64,000 nucleotides of DNA from Ptychodera flava. Lineage: Eukaryota > Hemichordata > Enteropneusta > Ptychoderidae. The notes beneath the pieces were generated by a model. The model worked only from the letters and a program-made list of their open reading frames with translations. It was not told the DNA's origin and searched no databases. The stretch covers positions 650,001-714,000 of the forward strand of contig NW_027248279.1 of NCBI RefSeq assembly GCF_041260155.1, read 5' to 3'. This document shows, piece by piece, positions 45,701-64,000 of this stretch; the first letter of the stretch is position 1, and every line of letters begins with the position of its first letter. Both the position numbers and the translations under genes were made by a program.

Positions 45701-48508
45701 TGTGCAGGACATATCTGTCGGTGTATTCACCAAACTTGTCAAGGGAGAAATGGTTTTATCTGAGAGAAGTAAACAGGTCGTGACTGTAAAAGTACTCCAA
45801 GGTAAAAACAATCTCTGATTGTCCATGTCGTACAAGATGAAGGTAACAATTTTCCTGCTTACGCTATCGTGTACTGCTAGACTATAATCACTGCACATGA
45901 CACATCAAGTGACACAGAAAAACTGTAAATATTAAATATTGAAAATAATTGCAAAACGACGTTATATTTTCATTCAGAATTTAGTTTTCATTTGTGAATA
46001 ACGTAACCGTTTTTCTGTATTTTAACAACGCGAGAGTAACAAATTGACATGATATTCCCTGGCTGCGATGAGTTCTGATCAAGAGTAATTAATATCACTA
46101 CAGATTGTAACAGTCTGTGATGAACAAGTATATTTTGTAATTATAGCTACCTAGACTGGCACTTGTGTTATCCTTAGATAATAAGTTATTTGTTTTCCAT
46201 GGGCAGATAGATCCGGTAGCGACGAGGAAAAGTGTTTTCTTAGCGAAATACGGTTCTTCAAGGCACTTGCTATCCATGAAAATATTATCAGTATGCTGGG
46301 ATACATTACAGCGAAAGGTGGGTCATCCTCTATAAGCAAAAAAGCATTTGTTTTAAATAATACCAGTAAAATATTGTATAACATGAAACAAACATAAAGT
46401 AGATTAAAGTACAATTTTACAAACGAACTACACATTCTCAGAACATACTGAGATCTATTTCTCTATTTTATATATTGGAGAAATTGTCCTTGACGCTTAT
46501 AGATGAGAACAGTGCCGAAAAGTGTGAGTATTGATGCCATGGAGCCCAGAGTTTGTTACTGACCTTTAATTTATTGACATTTAGGCACTATTGTCTCGAT
46601 ATACAGAAATAGAACAATTTTGACAATGGCATTTTTATTGTGCTCTCATTTTATTTCCCGTATAACGAATCTAATTAAATCGTTACATCTTCATATCTTT
46701 AAATACCAACAGCGCCGTTGTGTATTGTGTTTGAATATTGTCCCCATGGAAACCTGAAGGATTTCTTACTTGACCTCCATAGAGAGGTCAGAAGGGTGGA
46801 CGAAGATGAACTTGAAGAGAGTACAACTAATCAGCTTCTTCAGTTTGCTTCACAAATTGCCACTGGAATGGACTTTCTTGAAAAGATAGGGGTAAGTTTA
46901 TATTTTTTGTTATTGAATCAAAAAGCATGTATTATCAGGAAACTTAGTATATTTTGGACAGTCTTCTTATTTCTCCGTTTATCTCTACGATCATTTCCAG
47001 TGCGTTCATCGAGCGCTTGCTGCAAAGAGTGTTCGCGTAGGAAACGGAAAGGTCTGTAAAATAGCTGAATTTGGTTTCTCCAGCAAAGTCATGGATGTGA
47101 ACACGTATGAGAAACTGACAAAGGTAAGATAACGTTTAGAAGATAGATGGATTGATGCATTATTTATCATTTCTACATAAGCTAAATCATAGTAACAGAC
47201 GAAACCTCACTAGTAGAAGTTACATTTTCGTGATGTTTGCTAGGGTCCATTTCAACAGAACTATTTTGTCATCGTCTACACAAAATTTTATTTGTGGAAT
47301 TACTAAGCTCTGTAAACAATAGTATGCCATTGATCTTTTAGGGTCGCATTCCTATTCGTTGGATGGCCTTAGAATCGATACTTGAATGTGTGTATACGAC
47401 CAAGACTGACGTATGGTCATACGGGATTGTGTTATGGGAAATATTTAGTTTTGGTAAGGAAATTTAAGACATTCTAAGTCAGTTATATTATTTATACAGC
47501 GTTGTGTCATGGTATCCAAAAACAGTTATAAGTTGTACATATCGTATCGATTAACTTACAATCTAGAAAAATGATAATTAGACACCGTGTGCTATTGTAA
47601 CATTTTCTCTGTATATTGGTGTGATTGTACATCGACCACTACGACACGCATACGCCATGGTTCCAAATATCCTTCTATCTACCTAAGGTTTCAAATGCAA
47701 AGTAACGTGAACGTCTTCGCTTGCCAAGTTCTCTTGTTCAGTGCACTAGCTAGCGCTATGCCGTATTACGTCGTGTTTCCCAGTAAACAACATACATCGG
47801 CAAGAGCCTCGAAGACGATAAGCTCATCGATCTCTCGCACCTAGGTCGCATTTGCACACTTTGTATTATGCCAGCGCCATCTGTGCAACATGCTGTAATT
47901 GGTCCGCCGGATTATGAAGCTTCTTTAGACATCTGTAAGATAATATCAGGTGGTTTCCTCACTGCTGAGTAAGTGGGGGACAGTAGTCGCACTAACGTCC
48001 CTTGTGAAGGGACCATGGTAGACGGAAGTGCATATATATGTAAATGGTGAACATAAAACTGGGGATGAAGTAGGTATACCGCATTTAATTATTAAAATTT
48101 CCAATTCCCCTCGATTCAGGTAATAAGCCGTATCCAGACATGACTATCAAAGAAGTTATCCGGGAACTTCGGCACGGTTACAGGTTGCCTGCACCGAAAC
48201 ATGCAGATGAAATGATGTGAGTGTTTTAATGTACAAGAATAAATTGTCTTCGATTATACATACATACATACATACATACATACATACATACATACATACA
48301 TACATACATACATACATACATACATACATACATACATACATACATACATACATACATACATACATACACATTTGTACATGCTTAAATTTATATTCATGTT
48401 GTCTATTGATACAGGTACAGCCTAATGAACGAGTGTTGGCAAGATGACCCATCAAGTCGACCAACATTTGAAGAACTGGTCAGTTTTATTGATCGGGATT
48501 TCCTTTGA
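37878..48508 (+). CDS. Gene B: seven-Ig receptor pseudokinase, complete
   Basis: Nineteen exons in my model: 37878-37926, 38019-38339, 38802-39080, 39941-40237, 40568-40891, 41113-41445, 41899-42231, 42443-42745, 43621-43740, 44109-44127, 44792-44883, 45319-45356, 45636-45801, 46207-46317, 46713-46891, 47001-47123, 47342-47453, 48120-48216 and 48415-48508. The total is 3,390 bases, in frame, giving 1,129 residues. Layout: signal peptide 1-17, seven Ig domains to about 746, membrane helix about 755-775, juxtamembrane to about 855, kinase-like domain 858-1129. K888 and E905 (beta3 and alphaC) are present, but HRD is HRA993, the Asn is S998 and DFG is E1011-F-G. It is a cell-surface receptor with a probably inactive kinase fold; the ligand is unknown. 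PTK7 shares the seven-Ig plus pseudokinase plan, but the kinase sequence here is closer to FGFR/VEGFR. The 19-base exon is tentative. Confidence 0.86.
38019..40891 (+). CDS. Gene B Ig domains 1-4
   Basis: Four single-exon Ig domains, all phase 1 to 1. Ig1 (38019-38339) has [17 protein letters not shown] and AIYECEVF. Ig2 (38802-39080) has [15 protein letters not shown] and [10 protein letters not shown]. Ig3 (39941-40237) has [19 protein letters not shown] and ETFRCEATN. Ig4 (40568-40891) has [19 protein letters not shown] and MRYHCGTS. Linkers repeat the pattern VY(F/Y)xPxxP, where the Phe or Tyr is made across the splice. No copies of these exons are in the window for gene A, whose 5' part is outside. 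Confidence 0.87.
40910..40991. repeat. (CTAT)n microsatellite
   Basis: A CTAT tract with GATC interruptions that begins 19 bases after the Ig4 donor. Confidence 0.95.
41113..42231 (+). CDS. Gene B Ig domains 5 and 6 (duplicated exon pair)
   Basis: Exons 41113-41445 and 41899-42231 are both exactly 333 bases and phase 1 to 1, and they share roughly 60% of residues. Shared blocks include SCSANP, HYNGxIST-type and FPDEDYPS. Each has LELSC, a core Trp and EFRC/EYRC. They are a tandem exon duplication. The gene A exon at 692-1024 groups with the second copy. Confidence 0.88.
41588..41838. repeat. (GTAT)n microsatellite
   Basis: Pure GTAT repeat of about 250 bp in the intron between Ig5 and Ig6, at the same place as the gene A tract at 300-641. 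Confidence 0.97.
42443..42745 (+). CDS. Gene B Ig domain 7
   Basis: [22 protein letters not shown] and [15 protein letters not shown]: an I-set-like, membrane-proximal domain. It is close to gene A 1221-1526. A (GAT)n tract starts directly in the donor region (42,750-42,800). Confidence 0.88.
42746..43620 (+). other. Intron of gene B, larger than in gene A
   Basis: 875 bp against 262 bp in gene A. After the (GAT)n tract it holds sequence with repeated CCTGTAACAG and CCCTGTAGTAG-type words and no coding signal. This is probably an insertion after duplication, of unknown type. Confidence 0.45.
43621..43740 (+). CDS. Gene B transmembrane exon
   Basis: [12 protein letters not shown], then the helix [14 protein letters not shown] and the stop-transfer [11 protein letters not shown]. 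Phase is 1 to 1 with a GTGAGC donor. Confidence 0.88.
44109..45356 (+). CDS. Gene B juxtamembrane exons
   Basis: 44109-44127 (19 bases, tentative), 44792-44883 (NDYAEL...[11 protein letters not shown]) and 45319-45356 ([13 protein letters not shown]). Both Tyr-x-x-Leu motifs seen in gene A are kept, 18 residues apart Tyr to Tyr. Phases 1, 2, 1, 0 fit through to the kinase exon at 45,636. Confidence 0.6.
45636..46317 (+). CDS. Gene B kinase-like N-lobe exons
   Basis: Exons 45636-45801 and 46207-46317. The loop [13 protein letters not shown] lacks the first and third glycines of GxGxxG. VTVKVL carries the beta3 Lys (K888), and [20 protein letters not shown] carries the alphaC Glu (E905) at the usual 17-residue spacing. 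Confidence 0.82.
46713..48216 (+). CDS. Gene B kinase-like C-lobe exons
   Basis: Exons 46713-46891, 47001-47123, 47342-47453 and 48120-48216. The hinge is [16 protein letters not shown]. The catalytic loop [10 protein letters not shown] has Ala for Asp and Ser for Asn, and KIAEFG has Glu for the DFG Asp; the spacing between loop and EFG (18 residues) is normal. The activation segment [20 protein letters not shown] and the [16 protein letters not shown] helix are conserved. Confidence 0.88.
48217..48414 (+). repeat. Last intron of gene B with (CATA)n
   Basis: A 198-bp intron of which 48,256-48,368 is a CATA tract. It is the counterpart of the 7.2-kb gene A intron: same microsatellite, no LTR element. 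Confidence 0.95.
48415..48508 (+). CDS. Gene B last coding exon
   Basis: [30 protein letters not shown] and TGA. As in gene A, the protein stops right after the kinase-like domain, and a donor follows nine bases later (ACAAAG|GTATTT). Confidence 0.88.
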
Positions 48509-48806
48509 ACAAAGGTATTTGTCTCCGTTATATCTTTACTGCTGTAACACATCACTGGTGAGAAAGGAAATCAGTATAAACGACTCTTTCAGGGTTACAT
48601 GACAGTGCTGTCAGCGTTGGCAGATGTTATGAATTTAATCATGACGATTGCGCAATAATTTGTAGATAAATACTGCTGTTGACCTTGAGTCTGGTGTTGT
48701 CGTAATGTCCTTACGTCTGACCTAGGTTATGTCTGTTCATAAAATTGACCGGTCGGATTATAAAGAATACAAGCAACATAATTATTTCTTTTTCATTTCT
48801 CGACAG

Positions 48807-48930
48807 GCGTGAAACACCGCTAATGTACCACTTACTAAAGTTGAAAGGGGAAGAGGGCTATGAACCCGGAAACAGCCTCAGTGTCAAGATATGGGAAACG
48901 CTCGAATACTCACTTAACCACACACTCCTG
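48807..48930 (+). other. Likely 3' UTR exon of gene B
   Basis: It follows the acceptor TTTCTCGACAG and aligns with gene A from 14,639. The end is not defined. Confidence 0.5.
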
Positions 48931-48976
48931 TTTGTTCGAAATCCCTATTATTCGGTGCAATATCTCACACAATCTT

Positions 48977-49101
48977 TTTTTTTTTTTTTTTTTTTTTTTT
49001 AACTGTGTTGTTACTGTCTTTGTTTCATTGTTGTGCTCTTTGTTAGTTTCTTTTTCTTTTGCTGGAACTGTAATTGGGCGAAAGCCCGTTGTTCCAGCCA
49101 G

Positions 49102-49140
<39 letters not shown>

Positions 49141-49143
49141 AAA
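48977..49143 (+). mobile_element. Retroposon 3' end with T run and (TAAA)n tail
   Basis: A T-run, then a 100-bp body ending GGGCGAAAGCCCGTTGTTCC, then (TAAA)n. Gene A has no insertion at the matching point (near 14,805). The end is similar in layout to 17,300-17,667, so both may be 3' ends of one retroposon family. Confidence 0.55.
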
Positions 49144-52100
49144 ATGCATGTAAACATGCCTTGAAGTTAAGGTGAATTAAAAGTCAACTAGAAATTCCAT
49201 TCTATTGATTAGTGCAATTTTGTATTTCTTGCTTTGAAATGTACATTTTCTTATATCAAATCACATCATATTTTAGAATATATTTTAATTTGAAGCGAAA
49301 TGTAAAGAGAAATAATCCGGTAAAAAAAGCTGGCCTTAAGCAAATAAGAATCGGAAGCGATCAGTAGTTTCACGGTAACTGAATAAGTCATGACACCTAG
49401 GAAACGGTCTCACTTCCCGTATATCGCAAATTTCAAAAGGGCCTAAACGATGGGGAAAACAACCACAGTTATGACTTCTTTGTATTTTGCAAGATACATA
49501 ATGTAGTTCGCTTGAATTTCCTCCTTTGACGAATGGTGGAAAATTCGCCTTTCCGCGTCCTGCAGGGACAGACAAAAAATCGACATAGACAAGCAGTTGA
49601 AAACCAAGTCGGTTGGAGAGAAAGGCACTAAAGAAAACAGACAAGATTGTAGTAATGTGTTGTAATTTAATGTGAATTCATTTTACAGAGATAAGTGTTC
49701 TTCTTTTCCTCTTACTGTGACGCATGCGAATTTACGTCGTTGCCGCTCTGTTCCACACGGGAAGTTTGTTAACGGCACGTAGACAACAAGCCTTCTGCAA
49801 GCTTTGTGTTCAATTTGTCGAAAGAAAGGTCAAGAGTTCAAAATAGCGATTGCTGTACTAATCCAAAGTAGTAAATAACTCTGTTTGTACGTGTTCTATT
49901 TATATGAGCATGGCCTTTTCTTTCTTATCTTCTAAAGCCTAGGGGTTGGCTAAAAGGTCACTGAGCTGAACGGCTATTCGTATTGCGTTTTAGTTGCGAC
50001 AGGGTACGACTCGAGTGGCAACAAGCGACGCGTGTGACTGTTTTATCAAATAGGCAAAACTAGTCGTATGAAACATACGTGGACACAATACAGACAAATC
50101 TCTTCTCAAAACTGTCTAGTGCTAACACCCAGCGGTGAGAATTGAAGTATTTTTTAAATACGAAAATTGTGGTTTGAAAATCGCATTGAAAATAACAGGA
50201 TGTTCCCGGTCATACGGCGATTCAAAACAGCCATCACTAGAGTGTCAAATGCGATCTTAACCCGAACGCAAAATTGTGCTCAATTATTTAAATTGATATA
50301 GTGGCTAGGCTTTTTCCCGATTCCGGCACCAAATGTTCTGGAAGTTCAGAAATCGAGCTGATGTCAGCTACAGGGTGTCGATTACAGGCGGCCTTCTTAA
50401 TTATCCAACTAGTGACAACTAACGCCACTGTTGCTAACACACTGAATTATGCAGAACCTCAACAAGTAAACACCTATATCACATCGTTCACGTAAAGCGA
50501 CCCCTGACCTTTAGCCCCTGTATTCTGCTAGGCTCTGGTTGTCTTATTTTGTTAAGCGTAAAAGACATGGCAGTGCTGTGATTTTTACCGAATCCGATTA
50601 TTTCTAGTAAAATATTACCGGTTTCATAATTTCATATTATTTAAACTTGATAATCAATCAAATGATTTTATTACTTCTGTATATGTAGACATTTTCAACT
50701 GCATATCACCACATTCAGCAGGAAACAGTTTTTATTAGTCTCTGAAATTAATTTTCCGCGTACCAAAGCAAATAACATATGTACAAGAAGTGAAACGTAT
50801 CGTCGTTTTCGCTTCCCAAATTTGAATCAGAGAATTGTGCATTTTTTTTTGTATATTTCGTTTACCGAATCAACCAATTAATAAAGATGACATGAATTTC
50901 TATTACGCAAAAACATGTTTGTGTTGGAGGTACACATTGTGGCGACTACACTGATTTATTGTTGGTAATATATGAAACTGTTCATTTGCACAGGCGCACT
51001 ACACTATTGCTAATATGACGATGTTGGGTGCCACATGAATTACTACACAGAGAAATATTATTCAGTCCCCTTTCCCAGAAAACAGTATATTTAATTATAA
51101 TAGTGTTGCGTGACAAGGCGAGAAGGACATTGTTCAGATTGAGATGATTTACATTATTTAGGTCACATTTTGACAGGTATTAATGTCTGTCTCATCCCTG
51201 TTAGTGTTTTCACAGTGATTGGAGTCATTATGTCTATTTCCCTGGTAGTTACTGTTGTATAAAGCGGACATTGGTTTTATGACAAATTTCTGTCCTGTGA
51301 AAACTAGGAAAGGAGAAATCTTAGAAATGAGGGGCTATCTGTGTGGGTGTACATATTGATTATGTCTGAAACATTTTATTTCCTCTACGACAAAGACACT
51401 TAACTCATTGTCTACTTGCGCAAGTCATATCATACAGCACAAACTTATATAGCCAGTAAACGGGTGTAATTCCAGCAAACGGCATATTTAATTGAAATAT
51501 TGTATCTTTACACTAACATGTTTTAAATAAACATTTCCTTATGGCTAATATTGAATTATTTACAGACATTAAAAACCGTTGATACAGCAATAACGTTTCT
51601 TTGCAGTTTGTTTCAAATCGACTGAATTTTCTGCTAGTTTGAAGTATCTGCAGAATATCCCTCACCCAAACACATGACTTAAACCTATGACTCGACTGAT
51701 AGCTAAAGGGGATCGCAATAGGGTGGGCCACAGCCATGGAGGTGGGAGAAAAGCATTTAAAATATCTGTATTATTATATTATAATAAATCTGACAAGGCT
51801 GAGTTGTCAGACTGGAATATATAGGAACTACAACTATATTTGTCTTTGACTCCTAAAGCTTACGGACGGATCGATTTTTTTTCTCTGGCTTTTGAAAATT
51901 GCTGTTGCGTTTGTCCCACCGGACAGAGTTCAATTGAACAGTATTAATCTTAGCAAGGAGCGTGGTATTTGTGTGGGTGTACATATGTTACAAAGGGCTA
52001 GACACCCACAAAATAAACATCGACACTTCTCGAATATAATGCAGTAGTTTAAATAATATGAGCGGGAAGTAAATAAGTCCTAAGTTTCAGGTCAACGTGA

Positions 52101-52820
52101 GGGGATATTAACTATGGCCTTTGAAAAAGGTTAGGACTTTGAGAAAATGGAGTTAGTCACTTATTCAAGTAAATGTTTTACCTGGGTGGGAAGAGCAAGT
52201 ATAAATTTGATGAAACATGAAATTTAACTCATTTGTAAGATACTATAACAAACACTCAGTTGAAGGTTAGCTGCAAAAAATCCAAAGTCTGATGTGGAAT
52301 TAGATCCGTCCACAACTTTGTTAATCCAATACATTATCCCGGGTCAGCTTTACAACGTCATGACTTATTCTGGTCTATTGTGTGCGGACGTCTCTCAACC
52401 ACCATTTGTTTGCAAGCAGAAGTCAAACAACCCCATTCACAGTCCGTTCAAAGTAACAACAATCTGTAGCTAAGTGACGTATATGGCCTTTTGTACTATT
52501 ATGACCGGGAGCTCGTATATTAGTTTCCGCGTTCCTATACAGTCTGGCATTACAAGTGCAAATCACATTCACATCCGCTATTAAAAACGCAGTTATTTTC
52601 AATAAAGTCTAAACTATGTGTATATTGGAATGAAAAGTTTTGTATTTCATTAAAAGTCCATGGCATGGCCCGGCCTTAATATAACGATGACGTAGCGTAT
52701 TTCAGTGGTGATCGTCTGACCTCTGACGCTTGGAACCAGTTTTACTACGTGTGGGGAATGACTCGTTGGGGGCGTATTTCAAATGAAGCTACATTACAAC
52801 CCGATTGTGATTGGTCGTCG
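49144..52820. other. Duplicated 3' flank of gene B
   Basis: No gene recognised. It aligns in patches with 14,820-19,850; similarity is lost after about 52,820, near TTTCAAATGAAGC. Confidence 0.65.
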
Positions 52821-54221
52821 AGTTTCTAAAGACATCATGGAATCCTTTCAGGTAATATACTGGAAATTTGTCCCAAGTATAAAATGTTTCCTATAAACTT
52901 TAAGATTTTGATCATGTTTTTTTATTTAAGACACAAGTTAATATTCATAAATATATAAAATGATTGAAGCACAGCATTATACCTTGATTATGATGGAACT
53001 AACAAAAGTGTCCAGCTGTTGGTCAAGAAGATATGACGAGAATCTACCCTACTCATGCGCTAAAGCCAAAATTTATGAGTCCCGTGTCAGCGAACAATTA
53101 AATATATTTTCATTAGTAATTTTATACTTAATTTATGGCATAATTTGCATCTTGCAAGTTTTCTCAAACTGACGATCCATTAGTTGAATTTATGTTTGTG
53201 TAAAAGACACAGTGACAACTAAATAATATTGATTATCCTCTAAATGACGTCAGGCGTTGACATTTTACCCTTAAAACAAGACTGGATTGTTCTTACAAAC
53301 ATGACGTCATTCTATGTCCGGTGATGACGACATTAAAGTTCCTTACGTCTCGGTCTTTGTTTCTGTGTGAGGATCGTTTTAGTTTATTTTGTTTATTTTT
53401 GTTTAATTTTTGTTTATTAACATGAAACTTGTTAGATTTATTGCGAGAGTAATCGCATTAAAGTTCTCAATATAAGTTATGACTTTCTACATATAATTTA
53501 GGTTTCGATCATATTTTATATTTTATGTTGTATACTTAATGTTTCAGCGACGTCGACGGTTCATAATAGCGCAGGTTCATAATGAAAATTCAGATTCTGG
53601 TGACTTAACTTTATCATATACATTTCCTTCGACAGAGAACTATTAATACTGTTTATCATGTGCACAGGCCAAGTTTGTCGTCTCTGAACAAAAACACCAG
53701 GATTTATACTCTTGTCGTTCTACGTCACGACAACCCGCGTCTATTTCATAATTTTTTCAGAACTGTTTTTGCGTCGGATGTGCTTGTCAATGTCAGCAAA
53801 CAAAATTGCGGCCCATATTTCTCCCGAGATCAAAATTAAAAAGTGAAACTTTGTAAAATTCAGTCATAATTTTTCGAGTTTAACGAAATCGATCTACTTA
53901 GCATATTTTGGGTCGTTCTGTTTTAGTTTTGTTACCAATATTGAGTACATATGCTACATTACGACGTGCGACGTTACACAGTATCGGTGCCGTTGAGATT
54001 CAGTCGATTTTTGTAACTTCCTTGAAGGTAATTGTCGTGTGACGTCATTTTGCATTTGCTCCGTACACATACGTAAGCGCCGTGTTCCTCGCTCACGCGA
54101 CTAACGACTAGAAACGATTAACAACGCGCCTCGTAGTTTAGAAGTTTAAACTCGGAATTGCCGTGGAAAACCACTTTCATTTTGCACAAATGGATTCTTG
54201 CCTTGTGCATAGCGATTAGTG
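52821..54221. other. Spacer, nothing recognised
   Basis: AT-rich sequence between the duplicated block and the CUB gene. A 70-codon open frame at 52,960 has no recognisable domain. Confidence 0.4.
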
Positions 54222-54356
54222 TATTATTCCCTAATATTTTTCTTCGTTTGACTCGGAAAATATGAGCGACGTAATGACTGTGTCACTTCTCGTCTTCGAC
54301 TCATACGTCAACCGTAGTTTCCTTCGCCGAACCAAGAAAAATATTAGGGAATAATA
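54222..54356. mobile_element. 135-bp MITE, copy 1
   Basis: Perfect 23-bp terminal inverted repeats (starting TATTATTCCCTAATATTTTT and ending with its reverse complement) around a centre containing GACGTAATGACTGTGTCAC. A second, more diverged copy lies at 60,366-60,511. Confidence 0.85.
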
Positions 54357-54624
54357 TCTAATTAATCATCTTTTGTTATCGCCCCTAGTGTAGACATGTG
54401 TTTTTCATTAACAAAGAGTGCACATTTCTTTTCACTTGGCTCTTGATAACTTTCACCTGGTTACCAACGATGACATTTCGCAATGTGTAATAAATTTTAA
54501 TTACAACCCACGCTTTGAACAACATGTTGTGTAAAGTAAAGTACACGCAAACATTCAGTGTTACTTACAGACGCATGTCCCTAGATTAGCCCGTCTAAAG
54601 CAATTAATATTCATGATACGCACG

Positions 54625-54632
54625 TATTTAAG
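54625..54632 (+). promoter_or_regulatory. Possible TATA-like box of the CUB gene
   Basis: TATTTAAG lies about 100 bp before the signal-peptide ATG at 54,731. Spacing to a start site and short 5' UTR would be reasonable, but there is no other support. Confidence 0.25.
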
Positions 54633-54730
54633 CTGCGTGAATGTTCAAATTGTAACTTCCCTTTGAAATGTCAGTCAGTTGAAATACCATAACTTTGTGG
54701 TTCTCCAAGGAAAAAAGCCCGTTGTTGGCG

Positions 54731-63718
<8,988 letters not shown>

Positions 63719-64000
63719 GTAAGACAAATTAAAGAGATGCTACGACAATTAAAATATAAAAAATATAATTACTTCAGAGTTATATAATAAGCTAAAAATA
63801 AATGATTGCCCACGCTGGCAATCATTTAGACAAGCCACAGCCTTAATGAGTACATAAAGTAAAAGCAGTGTAGATCTAGACTTGTATCGTTCGGCTTTTC
63901 TAAGAAACTTATGCTATTTCTACAGACTACGTAACTGCTCTTCCTTTCTCATGCACTACTTGTTAGTACAAAGACTGTCAGTATTCTAGTAGTATTGCTT
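63719..64000 (+). other. Start of the next intron of gene C
   Basis: It opens with the donor GTAAGA. GATTGCCCACGCTGGCAATC near 63,805 is a 20-base hairpin. Nothing else was seen before the window ends. Confidence 0.5.

Noticed and set aside
48256-48368. CRISPR-like regular repeats
   Set aside because: Simple tetranucleotide tracts with no spacers, in animal DNA; no CRISPR array is present.

Overview
This is animal nuclear DNA: AT-rich, with short exons joined by GT-AG introns, long (GTAT)n-type microsatellites and many kinds of transposable element. An invertebrate deuterostome (hemichordate, echinoderm or cephalochordate) fits best. The pointers are lineage-specific Ig-domain receptor tyrosine kinases, a Gmr1-like Ty3/gypsy element (a group known from deuterostomes) and a CUB-domain gene. 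I cannot name the species.

Two paralogous receptor genes dominate the window, both on the + strand. Gene A (before position 1 to about 14,700) lacks its 5' part. Gene B (37,878 to about 48,850) looks complete. My splice model for gene B has 19 coding exons with every phase consistent. It gives 1,129 residues: signal peptide, seven single-exon Ig domains, one membrane segment, a juxtamembrane region with two YxxL motifs, and a tyrosine-kinase-like domain. In both genes the kinase fold is well kept (beta3 Lys, alphaC Glu, DVWSYG, CW..DP.SRPTF), but the catalytic Asp of HRD is Ala, the metal-binding Asn is Ser, DFG is EFG and the Gly-rich loop is altered. They therefore look like receptor pseudokinases. 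The duplication includes about 5 kb of 3' flank (A to about 19,850, B to about 52,820).

A third, decayed receptor copy lies between them (28,217-30,009). It has two broken Ig exons followed by a still-open membrane exon.

Mobile DNA fills much of the rest. The last intron of gene A carries a broken 6.3-kb LTR element (7,539-13,826, minus strand) with integrase before reverse transcriptase; the equivalent gene B intron is 198 bp. At 20,414-27,690 a repeat element with a unit of about 145 bp is split first by a 2.56-kb TIR element and then by a decayed LINE. Smaller items are foldback MITEs, a MITE pair, tRNA-derived SINE pieces and a 2.1-kb TIR element.

The right end (54,731 onward) holds the 5' part of a + strand gene for a secreted or membrane protein: a signal-peptide exon and then two CUB exons of equal length. 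It continues past the window.
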